11,623 bases of DNA from Candidatus Brevefilum sp. (GCA_007119455.1 SKPR01000188.1:1-11623); one strand, 5' to 3'. Positions 1 to 6,915 are shown, counted from the first letter of the stretch. Translations and numbers: made by a program. Notes: generated from the sequence alone by a model not told the origin.

Positions 1-470
1 CCAGGCTGGAGGGGAGGTTCCAGGTGGATATTAATCACGATGTCTTCAAGGGTTGTTAGTTGGTTTGTGAAATTTGGGGTTTTTACCATCAGTGATTTAA
101 TCTGGAAAGCGTCGGCGGTTTTTGCTGGCGGAATTAATAATGGCAAATAGGTTTGCGGTTGATCCGTATTATTCGTATAGGTAACGGTCTGTGAAACACT
201 CATACTTTTTTCCTGGTAATTCAGCAACAAGTCCAGGTGATACCGGGGCCATCTGTTGGATTGGTTTACATCAGGTGTTGTTATGATTGTTTGAGGCCGA
301 GAGGGTGTTTCGGTATACGTTTCTAATTCTCCCGCAGGAGCGGTGCTGGTCGGGAAGGACAGTATGGTTGGCTGTGTTATCTCAGGCGTAGCAGGTCCGC
401 CAGTGCAGGCGGATATCAGGAAGATCAGGATTCCGATCAGAACATAGCACGGTCGTTGTTTAAATTTCAT
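1..470 (-). CDS. Lipoprotein with M1-metallopeptidase-like N-terminus (partial, cut by window edge)
   Basis: The frame is open from the ATG at 470 to the window edge (156 codons), so only the N-terminus is visible. Residues 1-22 form a lipoprotein signal peptide: basic start (MKFKQR), hydrophobic core, then lipobox LISAC with Cys22 as the predicted lipidation site. A Pro/Thr/Ser-rich linker runs to about residue 75. After it comes 'WPRYHLDLLLNYQ', a strand-rich stretch 'SVSQTVTYTNNTDQPQTYLPLLIPP' split by short turns, and a final 'LEPPLQPG'. This layout resembles the N-terminal beta domain of M1 (aminopeptidase N-like) proteins common in Chloroflexota. The zinc motif HExxH would lie beyond the edge, so peptidase activity is unproven. 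Its start codon overlaps the stop of the upstream VOC gene (ATGA), which suggests translational coupling. I am sure it is a lipoprotein CDS and only moderately sure of the family. Confidence 0.75.
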   Translation of the reverse strand, partial: MKFKQRPCYVLIGILIFLISACTGGPATPEITQPTILSFPTSTAPAGELETYTETPSRPQTIITTPDVNQSNRWPRYHLDLLLNYQEKSMSVSQTVTYTNNTDQPQTYLPLLIPPAKTADAFQIKSLMVKTPNFTNQLTTLEDIVINIHLEPPLQP

Positions 471-838
471 AACGGATGATCAAAACGCTGGATTTCAATC
501 CAATACCCGTCAGGGTCAATCAGAAAGAAGTGATAAATCTGGTAATGTGCATTTGCTTTGGGTTCAGATGTGATTCGGGCACCACGCGCTTTGAGGGTTT
601 CGTACCAGCCATCAACATCGTCGGTTACCAATGTCAGGATTATCCTTCTTCCGGGGTTGATGGGTTCGATGTGTTCGCAAAATCCTAAGTAAGCATTGTC
701 GGCGGTTTTATAAATCCGGCACGTTGATTGATCACGTACCATCTTTAATCCAAGAATCCCGGTATAAAAGTGGTGGGTTTTCGCCAGATTTTGTGTGTGT
801 AGAAATGTGATTTGCTGAGTAATCGTTAATTCTGGCAT
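467..838 (-). CDS. VOC (glyoxalase/dioxygenase-fold) family protein
   Basis: This 123-aa protein has the length of a single VOC module, made of two beta-alpha-beta-beta-beta units. The first unit shows the typical helix and turn 'NLAKTHHFYTGILGL' (residues 17-31). The second shows 'VTDDVDGWYETLKARGA' (71-87) and the closing strand 'LIDPDGYWIEIQRF' (106-119), whose E115 sits where VOC enzymes usually place a metal ligand. The first-strand ligand position is not clearly His or Gln (I10, with Q9 next to it), so metal binding and enzyme activity are uncertain. Family members include glyoxalase I, dioxygenases and antibiotic-binding proteins, and the substrate cannot be read from the sequence. A purine-rich AGAGGG lies about 10 nt before the ATG. 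It follows the FGGY kinase by 79 bp on the same strand and its TGA overlaps the ATG of the next lipoprotein gene, so these two are probably co-translated. Confidence 0.85.
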   Translation of the reverse strand: MPELTITQQITFLHTQNLAKTHHFYTGILGLKMVRDQSTCRIYKTADNAYLGFCEHIEPINPGRRIILTLVTDDVDGWYETLKARGARITSEPKANAHYQIYHFFLIDPDGYWIEIQRFDHPL

Positions 839-917
839 GTGATGGAACCCTCTCTTTTCGCTGCAACCACGACTTACAATGTGGTTTTCATTATTCGATC
901 ATCTGGTTATTTAATGA
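839..917. other. Intergenic spacer with a weak inverted repeat
   Basis: The 79-bp spacer between the kinase stop and the VOC start contains AACCAC (865-870) and GTGGTT (881-886) around a 10-nt loop. A 6-bp stem without a clear T-run is too weak to call a terminator. It could be a weak attenuator or mRNA processing structure, or chance. No convincing promoter hexamer pair was found, so read-through from the kinase into the VOC gene is the simplest reading. Confidence 0.3.
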
Positions 918-2465
918 CTAATCAACAATTTCTCGAATTTCATCATATAAAGGCTTGAGGCGCCGATACATTCGTTTATAGACCCGCTCATAAAGGTCGC
1001 TATACATTTTATGTCTTGTGAGATCAGGTTCAAAAGTGTCACCGATATGGGTCATATGGTCAATGGCCAGAGAAAAATCCGGATATATGCCTAATCCAAC
1101 AGCGACATCAATCGCAGCACCCAGCCCTGATGCTTCGTAGACATGGGGGCGCGAGACGGGCAGACCGAAAATATCGGCCGTAATCTGCATGACACCGGGG
1201 CTCTGGCTACCACCTCCGGCAACTCGAAGCTCCTTGATCGAGGTGTGGGTGCGCTTTTCAATACGTTCCAGCGATTCGCGAAGGGCATAAGCCAATCCTT
1301 CGATAATGGCCCGGTAAAAATGTGCCCGGTGGTGAACATCGCCAAAGCCAATCACAGCCCCTTTGGCTTCTGGTCCTGGGATTTTGAGGCCTGGTGACCA
1401 ATAGGGCTGCAGAATCAACCCTTCAGCACCAGCTGGAACCGATTGTAATAATTCATCGAATAAAACCTCAGGTTCGACTCCTCGGCGTTCGGCTTCTCGT
1501 TTTTCAACATGACCAAACTCTTCCTTGAACCAGCTAACCATCCAGAACCCGCGGTAGATTTGAACTTCAAGTGAATAGGCCCCCGGAACGGCAGAGGGAT
1601 AGGGCGGGATAAGGGGGATGACTTCCACATAATCAAGGCTTGTAACGTTGATGGTGGCTGTGGTGCCATAACTGAGGCAGCCAATATCCGGTTCGAGGCA
1701 GCCCGCTCCGATGACTTCAGTGGCTTTATCAGCAGCTGTGGCGACCAGGGGCAGTCCCTCAGGTATTCCGGTGGCCTGGGCAGCCTCCTGGGTGATATGG
1801 CCCAATATTGCTGTGGGTGGAACCAGGTCAGGCAGCATATGGGGTTCAACCATGACGGCGTCCCATTTCCAGTCGGATGGTTTGGCCCAATCCTGGCGTT
1901 TATAATCAAAGGGAACATATCCTACCTGGCAGCCAGTCGAATCGACCACTTTTCCGATTAATTTATAGGTCAGGTAGCCTGAAAGAAACACATATTTATC
2001 GGTTTTTTCCCAGATTTCAGGTTGGTGAGTCTTGATCCAGTTCGCTTCAGCTTCAGCTTGAAGGTAACGGACTGTATCTTGCATTCCGGCTATTTTGAAT
2101 AGCAGCCCCCATAACCCCCCAATGGGGTCAAGCCGCTCTGTTCGGCGTTTATCTAACCAGACGATGGCTGGTCTTAATGGCTCGCGGTCTTCACTTAAAT
2201 TGATCACAGTGGAGCGTTGTGTCGTCAACCCCACACCAGCGATGGCGTCTTTCTCCACCCCATCCATCTGCCAGAGTCCCTGGCAGGCCTGGCAAACGGC
2301 ATCCCAGAAAACCTGGGGATCCTGCTCAGCCCAACCCGGTTTATCTGAATAATAAGGGTCAATCGGGATGCGATTTTTGGCAATTAACTTTCCCTGGAGG
2401 TTAAAAATTAAGGCACGAACGCTTTGGGTTCCGTTATCAATTGCCAGGATCTGTTGGTTTGCCAT
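918..2465 (-). CDS. FGGY-family carbohydrate/polyol kinase
   Basis: This 515-aa protein has the full length of FGGY kinases (glycerol kinase, xylulokinase and relatives), which phosphorylate sugars or polyols with ATP. The N-terminal phosphate-binding loop is 'AIDNGTQSVRA' (residues 8-18). Substrate-side residues appear as Q83-R84 and 'IVWLDKR' (101-107). D246 in 'TAADKATEVIGAG' is the predicted catalytic base. The second-domain ATP-binding motifs are 'SYGTTAT' (about 265-271) and 'VAGGGSQSP' (415-423). In E. coli glycerol kinase Q-R is followed by a glycerol-binding Glu, but here the residue is Ser85, so glycerol is not an obvious substrate. GGAGAG lies 5-10 nt before the ATG. It is downstream of the FadR/AGPS-like/GlpD cluster on the same strand, but a 199-bp gap leaves open whether it has its own promoter. 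The neighbouring GlpD suggests a C3 or polyol phosphate product, which is an inference. Confidence 0.92.
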   Translation of the reverse strand: MANQQILAIDNGTQSVRALIFNLQGKLIAKNRIPIDPYYSDKPGWAEQDPQVFWDAVCQACQGLWQMDGVEKDAIAGVGLTTQRSTVINLSEDREPLRPAIVWLDKRRTERLDPIGGLWGLLFKIAGMQDTVRYLQAEAEANWIKTHQPEIWEKTDKYVFLSGYLTYKLIGKVVDSTGCQVGYVPFDYKRQDWAKPSDWKWDAVMVEPHMLPDLVPPTAILGHITQEAAQATGIPEGLPLVATAADKATEVIGAGCLEPDIGCLSYGTTATINVTSLDYVEVIPLIPPYPSAVPGAYSLEVQIYRGFWMVSWFKEEFGHVEKREAERRGVEPEVLFDELLQSVPAGAEGLILQPYWSPGLKIPGPEAKGAVIGFGDVHHRAHFYRAIIEGLAYALRESLERIEKRTHTSIKELRVAGGGSQSPGVMQITADIFGLPVSRPHVYEASGLGAAIDVAVGLGIYPDFSLAIDHMTHIGDTFEPDLTRHKMYSDLYERVYKRMYRRLKPLYDEIREIVD

Positions 2466-2664
2466 TTGCTCTCCGTAATATTGGTTTGGCTGATTAATTT
2501 TTCTGTTCTAATGACAGTTACGGCTGAGAAATCTCTCACACTTCAGGGCAGTTCTAAGATTACCACAGGTTGTTAATATCCTGGAATTCTTTCATTGTGG
2601 TTTGATGTTATCGGCAATTTAGTGATCCTGGCGTCATTAATAAATAAAAATCCAGGATAATTGT
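2466..2664. other. 199-bp spacer between kinase and GlpD-like gene
   Basis: The spacer is AT-rich. For minus-strand transcription leaving the GlpD gene, ATCCTGG and CCAGGAT (2652-2658 and 2625-2631) can pair around a 20-nt loop, but no T-run follows, so it is at best a weak terminator. An 8-bp direct repeat ATCCAGGA occurs near 2650-2673. I found no -35/-10 pair with good spacing on the minus strand and no TGGT-N3-ACCA operator, so how the kinase is transcribed remains open. Confidence 0.3.
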
Positions 2665-4242
2665 TTATCCAGGAATGGAATAGTTGGTGATCCAGATATC
2701 GCGATACCGGGTTACTTCTTCAGTCCATTTTTCATCTGACCAACCTAAAGGAATCTGAACGAGCTTCCTAACCCGTTTCATTTCTGGCATACCCCCATCC
2801 GGCAGTAATATACCCAGGCGTACTCGCCTGAGGAGCAAGTCATCCAGATGAACAACAGCTTCATTTTCAGCAGCCCAGGCCAGTTCAGCCCAAAATTGTG
2901 GAATGGAGTTAATGGGATGGAGGTGTTCAGGGGAGGCATTTTTGAAAAAAGCATTGACATCTTTTCCCAAACGGCCGGCCATCAGCAACCATTCCGGGTC
3001 TCGTAGTTGTTGCCTGGATGGTGGCGATGGGTGGATGAAACAAGGCGAACGGTGGTTAAATTTGGGCGTATCAGGCAGGCGTTCACAGCAATAATTCAGG
3101 ATATCGGCAGCCATAACCCGGAAAGTGGTTAATTTGCCACCCGCAATGCTGACCAATCCATCCTCCTCCCAGATTTTATGGGCACGCGATTCTTGCGAAG
3201 GTGTGGGGGCGTTGGTATTGATTACCGGGCGAAGGCCTGAAAAGGTTGAAATAATATCACTTTCAGACACGGGATGATCGTTAAATGTGTGTTGAGCTGC
3301 TTCGAGCAAGTAATCAACTTCAGCCCTGGATATGCTGGTTTCATCGTCCTGGCCTTCATGATCAAGGTCGGTTGTGCCAATCAATGTCCGGTTTTCCCAG
3401 GGGATGGCAAATAAGGCCCGGTTGTCGCGCGGGTGCAGCATTGTCACCGCTGCGTTAATCGGGATTTTATCATTGGAAAAAACCAGATGGCTGCCTCTTA
3501 AGCGGCGCAGTTGTGGTTCGCCATTGACCATCTGACGTAATGAGTCCGACCAGGGCCCAGTGGCATTGATTACGACGTTCGCACGAATTTCCTTGTGAGC
3601 GGGTGATAAATCGCCGGTCATGTCGGATACCAGTACGCCTTCCACCCGACCCTGTTTTGATAGGCAGAGCTGGTTTACCCGGGCATAATTGATGGCGGAA
3701 CCCCCAAAACGAATCCCATCTTTTATGACCCTGAGGACAAGTTGGGAGTCATCAACACAGGCATCGAAGTATTTCACCCCGCCAATCAGCCGACGATCCT
3801 TCAAAGCCGGCAAGGCCCTTTGAACCAGCTTTCTATTTAACGTTCTGTGCTGCCATTTTGGCGCCATCAGATCATAGACAACAACTGCCAATTTCATCAT
3901 GTTGGTTTCCAGGGAGTTGTTGTCATAAGTGGGAAAGATAAAGGCTAATGGATCAACCAACCCATCCGACTCTCGAATCAGCCGTTCCCTTTCCCGAACT
4001 GATTCTCGAACCACGTCGTACTGACGGTTTTTAAGATAACGGATCCCGCCGTGGACGAGCTTTGATGAGCGACTTGAGGTGCCAAAAGAAAAATCCCTGG
4101 CTTCAACCAGCACAACTTTTAATCCTTTTTGCGCTGCCATGTTGAAGATGCCAGCACCGGTGATCCCGCCGCCAATTACGATGACGTCCCAAAGCTGGTC
4201 CAGGTCCCGCCAGGTTTGTTCTCGCCAGATTTTATTAAGCAT
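2665..4242 (-). CDS. glpD: FAD-dependent glycerol-3-phosphate dehydrogenase (GlpD family)
   Basis: This 525-aa protein matches the length of aerobic GlpD, a membrane-associated flavoenzyme that oxidises sn-glycerol 3-phosphate to dihydroxyacetone phosphate and passes electrons to quinone. The FAD-binding Rossmann motif is 'DVIVIGGGITGAG' (residues 19-31). Next comes the family signature 'GTSSRSSKLVHGGIRYL' (54-70). Further on are the substrate-site motif 'SGLRPV' and the second FAD motif 'SIAGGKLTTFR', followed by the C-terminal GlpD cap with 'DDLLLRRVRLGILLPDGG'. There is no long insertion of the kind found in glycerophosphate oxidase GlpO, which favours a dehydrogenase. GGGGAGG lies about 9 nt before the ATG. 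Only 19 bp separate it from the upstream AGPS-like gene, so both are surely one transcript. Its product DHAP is the head-group precursor of alkyl-DHAP, which links it chemically to that neighbour. Confidence 0.93.
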   Translation of the reverse strand: MLNKIWREQTWRDLDQLWDVIVIGGGITGAGIFNMAAQKGLKVVLVEARDFSFGTSSRSSKLVHGGIRYLKNRQYDVVRESVRERERLIRESDGLVDPLAFIFPTYDNNSLETNMMKLAVVVYDLMAPKWQHRTLNRKLVQRALPALKDRRLIGGVKYFDACVDDSQLVLRVIKDGIRFGGSAINYARVNQLCLSKQGRVEGVLVSDMTGDLSPAHKEIRANVVINATGPWSDSLRQMVNGEPQLRRLRGSHLVFSNDKIPINAAVTMLHPRDNRALFAIPWENRTLIGTTDLDHEGQDDETSISRAEVDYLLEAAQHTFNDHPVSESDIISTFSGLRPVINTNAPTPSQESRAHKIWEEDGLVSIAGGKLTTFRVMAADILNYCCERLPDTPKFNHRSPCFIHPSPPSRQQLRDPEWLLMAGRLGKDVNAFFKNASPEHLHPINSIPQFWAELAWAAENEAVVHLDDLLLRRVRLGILLPDGGMPEMKRVRKLVQIPLGWSDEKWTEEVTRYRDIWITNYSIPG

Positions 4243-4261
4243 AGGTCAATCCTCCCCATTT

Positions 4262-5860
4262 TCAATCGATATCTAGAAGTTTTCCACGGTTCATGATCGT
4301 GTCAGGGTCGACCTTTTGGATGATATCTTTAATGATGCTCATGCCCAGCGGTCCTTTTTCAGCGCCCAGGAAAGGTTTATGATCCAATCCAACACCGTGT
4401 TGATGCGTGATGGTCCCGCCCATTGCTACGATGTTCTCACTCGCTGTGGTTTTTATTTTCTGCCAGCGTGCCAGCGTTTGATGTGGATCGCTCGATCTAC
4501 GGAAAAGGTAGGTGATATACATGGATCCACCATTGGTGTAAACATGTGAAATATGGCTAAAAACAAGGACCTGTTGATTTTCCTCTTCCAGTCCATGGCC
4601 GATGGCATCGATAATTGTGTTACGACCGCTTTTAAGTTTGTCCCAGGGCAGCGCTGTTTCCAGGGTGTCGAGGGCATATCCCAGGTCCCAAAGTGTGTTT
4701 CGTAGATAGGGGGTTAAGAATCGTTTTTTCATCCAGGCCTCGCCCAGATAAAACTTCACCAGCATACCGTTATATTTTCGAATCAGACTTCCCAATTGGC
4801 GGTCAGCCAGGCGGTTTTTTGCGTGGTTTCCTGTCAGCCCATAAATCAGCATGCAGCGGTTTTTCCCCTGGCCAAACAGGTTGAGCCCTGTTTTTGCAAT
4901 CTTTACGAGACGCTCCTCGCCAGAAAGCTGAAAGGTCGTTTCGGTTTCCATTGAGTCGCTCAACCGCACCATCGATAGTGGAAGTTCTTGTTGGGCAATT
5001 TGGCGCATAGCCTCTATCCCGGTGGCGAAATCGGGTAAAAATGCTGCATAAAATCGCTCTTCTTCCGGTAACCGGCGGATGCGGACTGTGGCCTCAGTCA
5101 GGATCCCCAGACGGGCTTCAGACCCGAGGATGATGTGGCGCAAATCCGGGCCGGCTGCACTTTTTGGAACCCGGGGCAGATCGAGCGGGCCTGCTGGTGT
5201 TTCCAGATGACCGGTGACAAACAGAGGTTCGATCCGCCCATAGTGATAGGACTGCTGCCCCACTGAGCGGGTAACAATCCAGCCGCCCAGGGTTGAATAT
5301 TCCCAGGATTGTGGAAAGTGTCCCAGGATAAACCCCTTCTCCTGGAGAGCTGATTCGATTTGAGGACCACTGGCCCCTACACCAAAGGTGGCTTCGAGGT
5401 TGCTGGTGTTAAGGTCATGGAGCTGGTTCATCCTGGCAAGGTCAACACTTATGGTTAACGGCCCCTTCTCAGGAGGAGTCAGGTGACCGACCACGCTGGA
5501 ACCCCCACCATAAGGGATCAGGTTGACCGAATGTTTGCTGGCATAGGCCATCAGGTCTCTGATGTCAGCATTGTTTTGGGGATAGGCAACACCAGAAGGA
5601 AAGGTGTCCACCAGACCATCAAACATTTCGATCCAATCACCCAGGGATTGACCCCGGGCGTGCCGCAAGCGATCTTCTGGATCAGTTTGGATCAGATTGT
5701 GCTGGGGTAAATTTGAAGGGGGAACCCTGTTGATCAGGTCTTCGACAGGTGTGTTTTGGAGGCTTTCTGGTTCCCCGAGTACCGCTTCAAGGTACTGTTT
5801 GGCAGGCTCTGGAACAGGATAATCGGTTTTGGCATTTCCCCAACCCTGGATCCGTTTCAT
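4262..5860 (-). CDS. FAD-binding oxidoreductase of the alkyldihydroxyacetonephosphate synthase (AGPS) family
   Basis: This 532-aa protein belongs to the FAD_binding_4 / FAD-oxidase_C superfamily and aligns by eye with eukaryotic AGPS along its length. Shared blocks are an N-terminal 'GWG' (6-8), 'RLRHARGQSLGDW' (64-76), the FAD phosphate loop 'IPYGGGSSVVG' (115-125), 'GH' at 180-181 followed by 'PQSWEYSTLGGW' (183-194), 'AAGPDLRHIILGSEARLG' (235-252), 'LTPYLRN' with 'LETALPWDKL' (382-409), and 'GGTITHQHGVG' (481-491). AGPS has HHH at the last site and this protein has His486-Gln487-His488. AGPS swaps the acyl chain of acyl-DHAP for a fatty alcohol, the step that creates the ether bond. Bacterial homologues are few in characterised pathways, and other flavin oxidations cannot be excluded. 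GGAGG precedes the ATG. It lies 21 bp after the FadR-like gene and 19 bp before the GlpD gene, so all three form an operon. Confidence 0.85.
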   Translation of the reverse strand: MKRIQGWGNAKTDYPVPEPAKQYLEAVLGEPESLQNTPVEDLINRVPPSNLPQHNLIQTDPEDRLRHARGQSLGDWIEMFDGLVDTFPSGVAYPQNNADIRDLMAYASKHSVNLIPYGGGSSVVGHLTPPEKGPLTISVDLARMNQLHDLNTSNLEATFGVGASGPQIESALQEKGFILGHFPQSWEYSTLGGWIVTRSVGQQSYHYGRIEPLFVTGHLETPAGPLDLPRVPKSAAGPDLRHIILGSEARLGILTEATVRIRRLPEEERFYAAFLPDFATGIEAMRQIAQQELPLSMVRLSDSMETETTFQLSGEERLVKIAKTGLNLFGQGKNRCMLIYGLTGNHAKNRLADRQLGSLIRKYNGMLVKFYLGEAWMKKRFLTPYLRNTLWDLGYALDTLETALPWDKLKSGRNTIIDAIGHGLEEENQQVLVFSHISHVYTNGGSMYITYLFRRSSDPHQTLARWQKIKTTASENIVAMGGTITHQHGVGLDHKPFLGAEKGPLGMSIIKDIIQKVDPDTIMNRGKLLDID

Positions 5861-5881
5861 CTTAACCTCCGTAAATCAAAA

Positions 5882-6607
5882 TTAATGGTATTTGGTTTGT
5901 TGCCAAAATTTTAAACTTTCCCGCATGATGTTCTCGGTGAGGCTTTTTGCGCGGGGTGCATCATCCGCTTTCGCTGCTTTGATTAAGTCCTGGTAATACT
6001 GCATTGAATGTCGCCGTGCTTCGGAGATAGAAAAATAACCTGGCGCAAGATTCAAGTACATATCTTTGAAGCCGTTTAGGATCATCGTGAAAACCGGATT
6101 GCCACTCAAGATCGTCAGTTCATGTTGAAGCTGCCAATCATATTCAGCATATTTTTGGGGTGTTTCATCCAGATTCTGGCTCTCCTCAAGGAGTGCGATG
6201 ACTTGTTCAGGATCGTTCACAATTGCCAGACATGTATACATGGGCGCCATGGCCATCCTGACGTTTAAGAGGTTAGGTATGAAATCATCCGGCAATTGAC
6301 CCGGATATTCAGCGAGGGCGTTCAGAACGCTTAATTTGCCCTCTTTCCAGTAATCACGGACCCGGGTTGGTTTACCCTGGTGGATTTCAAGCCAGCCATC
6401 GCGGGCCAGCCGTTGTAAAGCCTCTCGTAAGGTGGGTCGGGTGACCCCCAAAGAATCGGCCAGTTCTCTCTCGGCAGGCAGGACGGTGTTGGTCGGAAAC
6501 ACGTCGCCCAGAATGGCCTCAACCAGGCGTCTTTCGGCGATCTCGGCGGGTTTCTCGATGGGTTTCCAATCAGGGATTTGAGTGATTTCAGACTGGTAAG
6601 TGGTCAT
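5882..6607 (-). CDS. fadR: FadR-type GntR-family transcriptional regulator
   Basis: This 241-aa protein resembles E. coli FadR over its full length rather than just a generic GntR regulator. The winged helix (about residues 20-85) contains 'LPAERELADSLGVTR' and 'LREALQRLARDGWLEI', with R47, R57 and R61 at the positions of FadR's DNA-contacting R35, R45 and R49. The wing reads H76-Q77-G78 where FadR has Q-H-G. The C-terminal domain shows FadR_C landmarks: 'IPNLLNVR' (110-117), 'YAEYDW' (153-158), 'LSGNPVF' (167-173), 'MILNG' (175-179), and 'GYF' followed by 'EAR' (190-198). FadR proteins bind long-chain acyl-CoA and release DNA. This gene is first in the operon with the AGPS-like and GlpD genes, and a FadR-type operator overlaps its own start codon. 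No Shine-Dalgarno sequence precedes the ATG. Acyl-CoA as ligand is inferred from the family. Confidence 0.9.
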   Translation of the reverse strand: MTTYQSEITQIPDWKPIEKPAEIAERRLVEAILGDVFPTNTVLPAERELADSLGVTRPTLREALQRLARDGWLEIHQGKPTRVRDYWKEGKLSVLNALAEYPGQLPDDFIPNLLNVRMAMAPMYTCLAIVNDPEQVIALLEESQNLDETPQKYAEYDWQLQHELTILSGNPVFTMILNGFKDMYLNLAPGYFSISEARRHSMQYYQDLIKAAKADDAPRAKSLTENIMRESLKFWQQTKYH

Positions 6608-6614
6608 ACCAGTA
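6598..6614. promoter_or_regulatory. FadR-type operator over the regulator's start codon
   Basis: The 17-mer AAGTGGTCATACCAGTA contains an exact TGGT-N3-ACCA core (6601-6611), the recognition pattern of FadR and related GntR regulators. The E. coli fadB site, as I recall it, has the same half-sites and spacing. A second TGGT lies at 6594-6597 and an overlapping CATAC/GTATG palindrome at 6605-6616. The start codon (6605-6607) sits inside the core, and the site overlaps the predicted -10 box. This implies autoregulation and control of the downstream AGPS-like/GlpD operon. Binding is inferred. Confidence 0.75.
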
Positions 6615-6642
6615 TGATAATATGGAATTTGCAGGAAAGCAA
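6614..6642 (-). promoter_or_regulatory. Predicted promoter of the fadR-AGPS-glpD operon (possibly leaderless)
   Basis: On the minus strand, TTGCTT (6642-6637) and TATCAT (6619-6614) are separated by 17 nt. Transcription would start near 6608-6606, at or next to the A of the ATG (6607). With no Shine-Dalgarno sequence upstream of that ATG, a leaderless mRNA is the natural reading. The FadR-type operator covers the -10 box and start site, which is a repressor-like placement. Confidence 0.5.
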
Positions 6643-6682
6643 GGATGGGTCAGAGATGCCAGATATTTGGAAACAGATATGA

Positions 6683-6717
6683 GGAATCAGGTATTTGGAA
6701 TCAGGTATTGGGTATTG
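6683..6717. repeat. Short tandem repeat, 14-bp unit x2 plus 7-bp echo
   Basis: GGAATCAGGTATTT (6683-6696) is followed directly by GGAATCAGGTATTG (6697-6710), which differs only in the last base. GGTATTG is then repeated once more (6711-6717). This looks like a small slippage-derived minisatellite in the upstream region of the fadR operon. No function is evident, but copy number could vary between strains. Confidence 0.8.
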
Positions 6718-6868
6718 GTAATTAGTGACCCGTCCTGATTTACGTTTACAGGATTTATTAGGTAATAGGAAACCAATCACACAGCCACAGGAATATCAAT
6801 AACTGGAACATCAATGACACTTCCATGATAACCATCCTTTAATGGTGATGGCGAAACAGATAATTGCA

Positions 6869-6890
6869 GGGGCACGACCTGCCGTGCCCC
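6869..6890. repeat. GC-rich perfect palindrome (REP-like or terminator stem)
   Basis: GGGGCACG (6869-6876) and CGTGCCCC (6883-6890) pair perfectly around the 6-nt loop ACCTGC. The element lies 26 bp beyond the stop of the minus-strand GNAT gene. In that direction the stem is followed by TGCAATTATC, not a T-run, so it is a poor Rho-independent terminator. It may instead be an interspersed REP-like palindrome or an mRNA 3' stabiliser. Only one copy is present in this window. Confidence 0.65.
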
Positions 6891-6915
6891 GGCTCAATCA
6901 CCCAACCGCCAGCAT

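Larger units (their letters stand above)
6608..6915. other. 308-bp spacer between GNAT gene and fadR-like gene
   Basis: The spacer contains the fadR promoter and operator at its left end, a 14-bp tandem duplication (6683-6710) and a GC palindrome (6869-6890). Short reading frames here (such as 6842-7027 plus) lack a ribosome site and coding character. The middle part (about 6720-6860) is AT-rich, and I see nothing definite in it. Confidence 0.5.

Noticed and set aside
1415..1918. 167-codon minus-strand frame inside the FGGY kinase
   Set aside because: It is a shifted-frame shadow of a kinase whose motifs are continuous across the same bases, so there is no frameshift.
2562..2570. ACCACAGGT palindrome upstream of the kinase as a second FadR site
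   Set aside because: The half-sites face outward (ACC-N3-GGT), not TGGT-N3-ACCA.
2625..2658. ATCCTGG/CCAGGAT inverted repeat as the GlpD terminator
   Set aside because: It has a long 20-nt loop and no T-run after the stem on the minus strand; kept only as a note in the spacer entry.
5882..6607. Generic FCD-domain GntR regulator (LldR/PdhR type)
   Set aside because: The C-terminal half follows FadR_C landmarks (YDW, SGNP, ILNG, GYF followed by AR) rather than the metal-binding His pattern of FCD domains.
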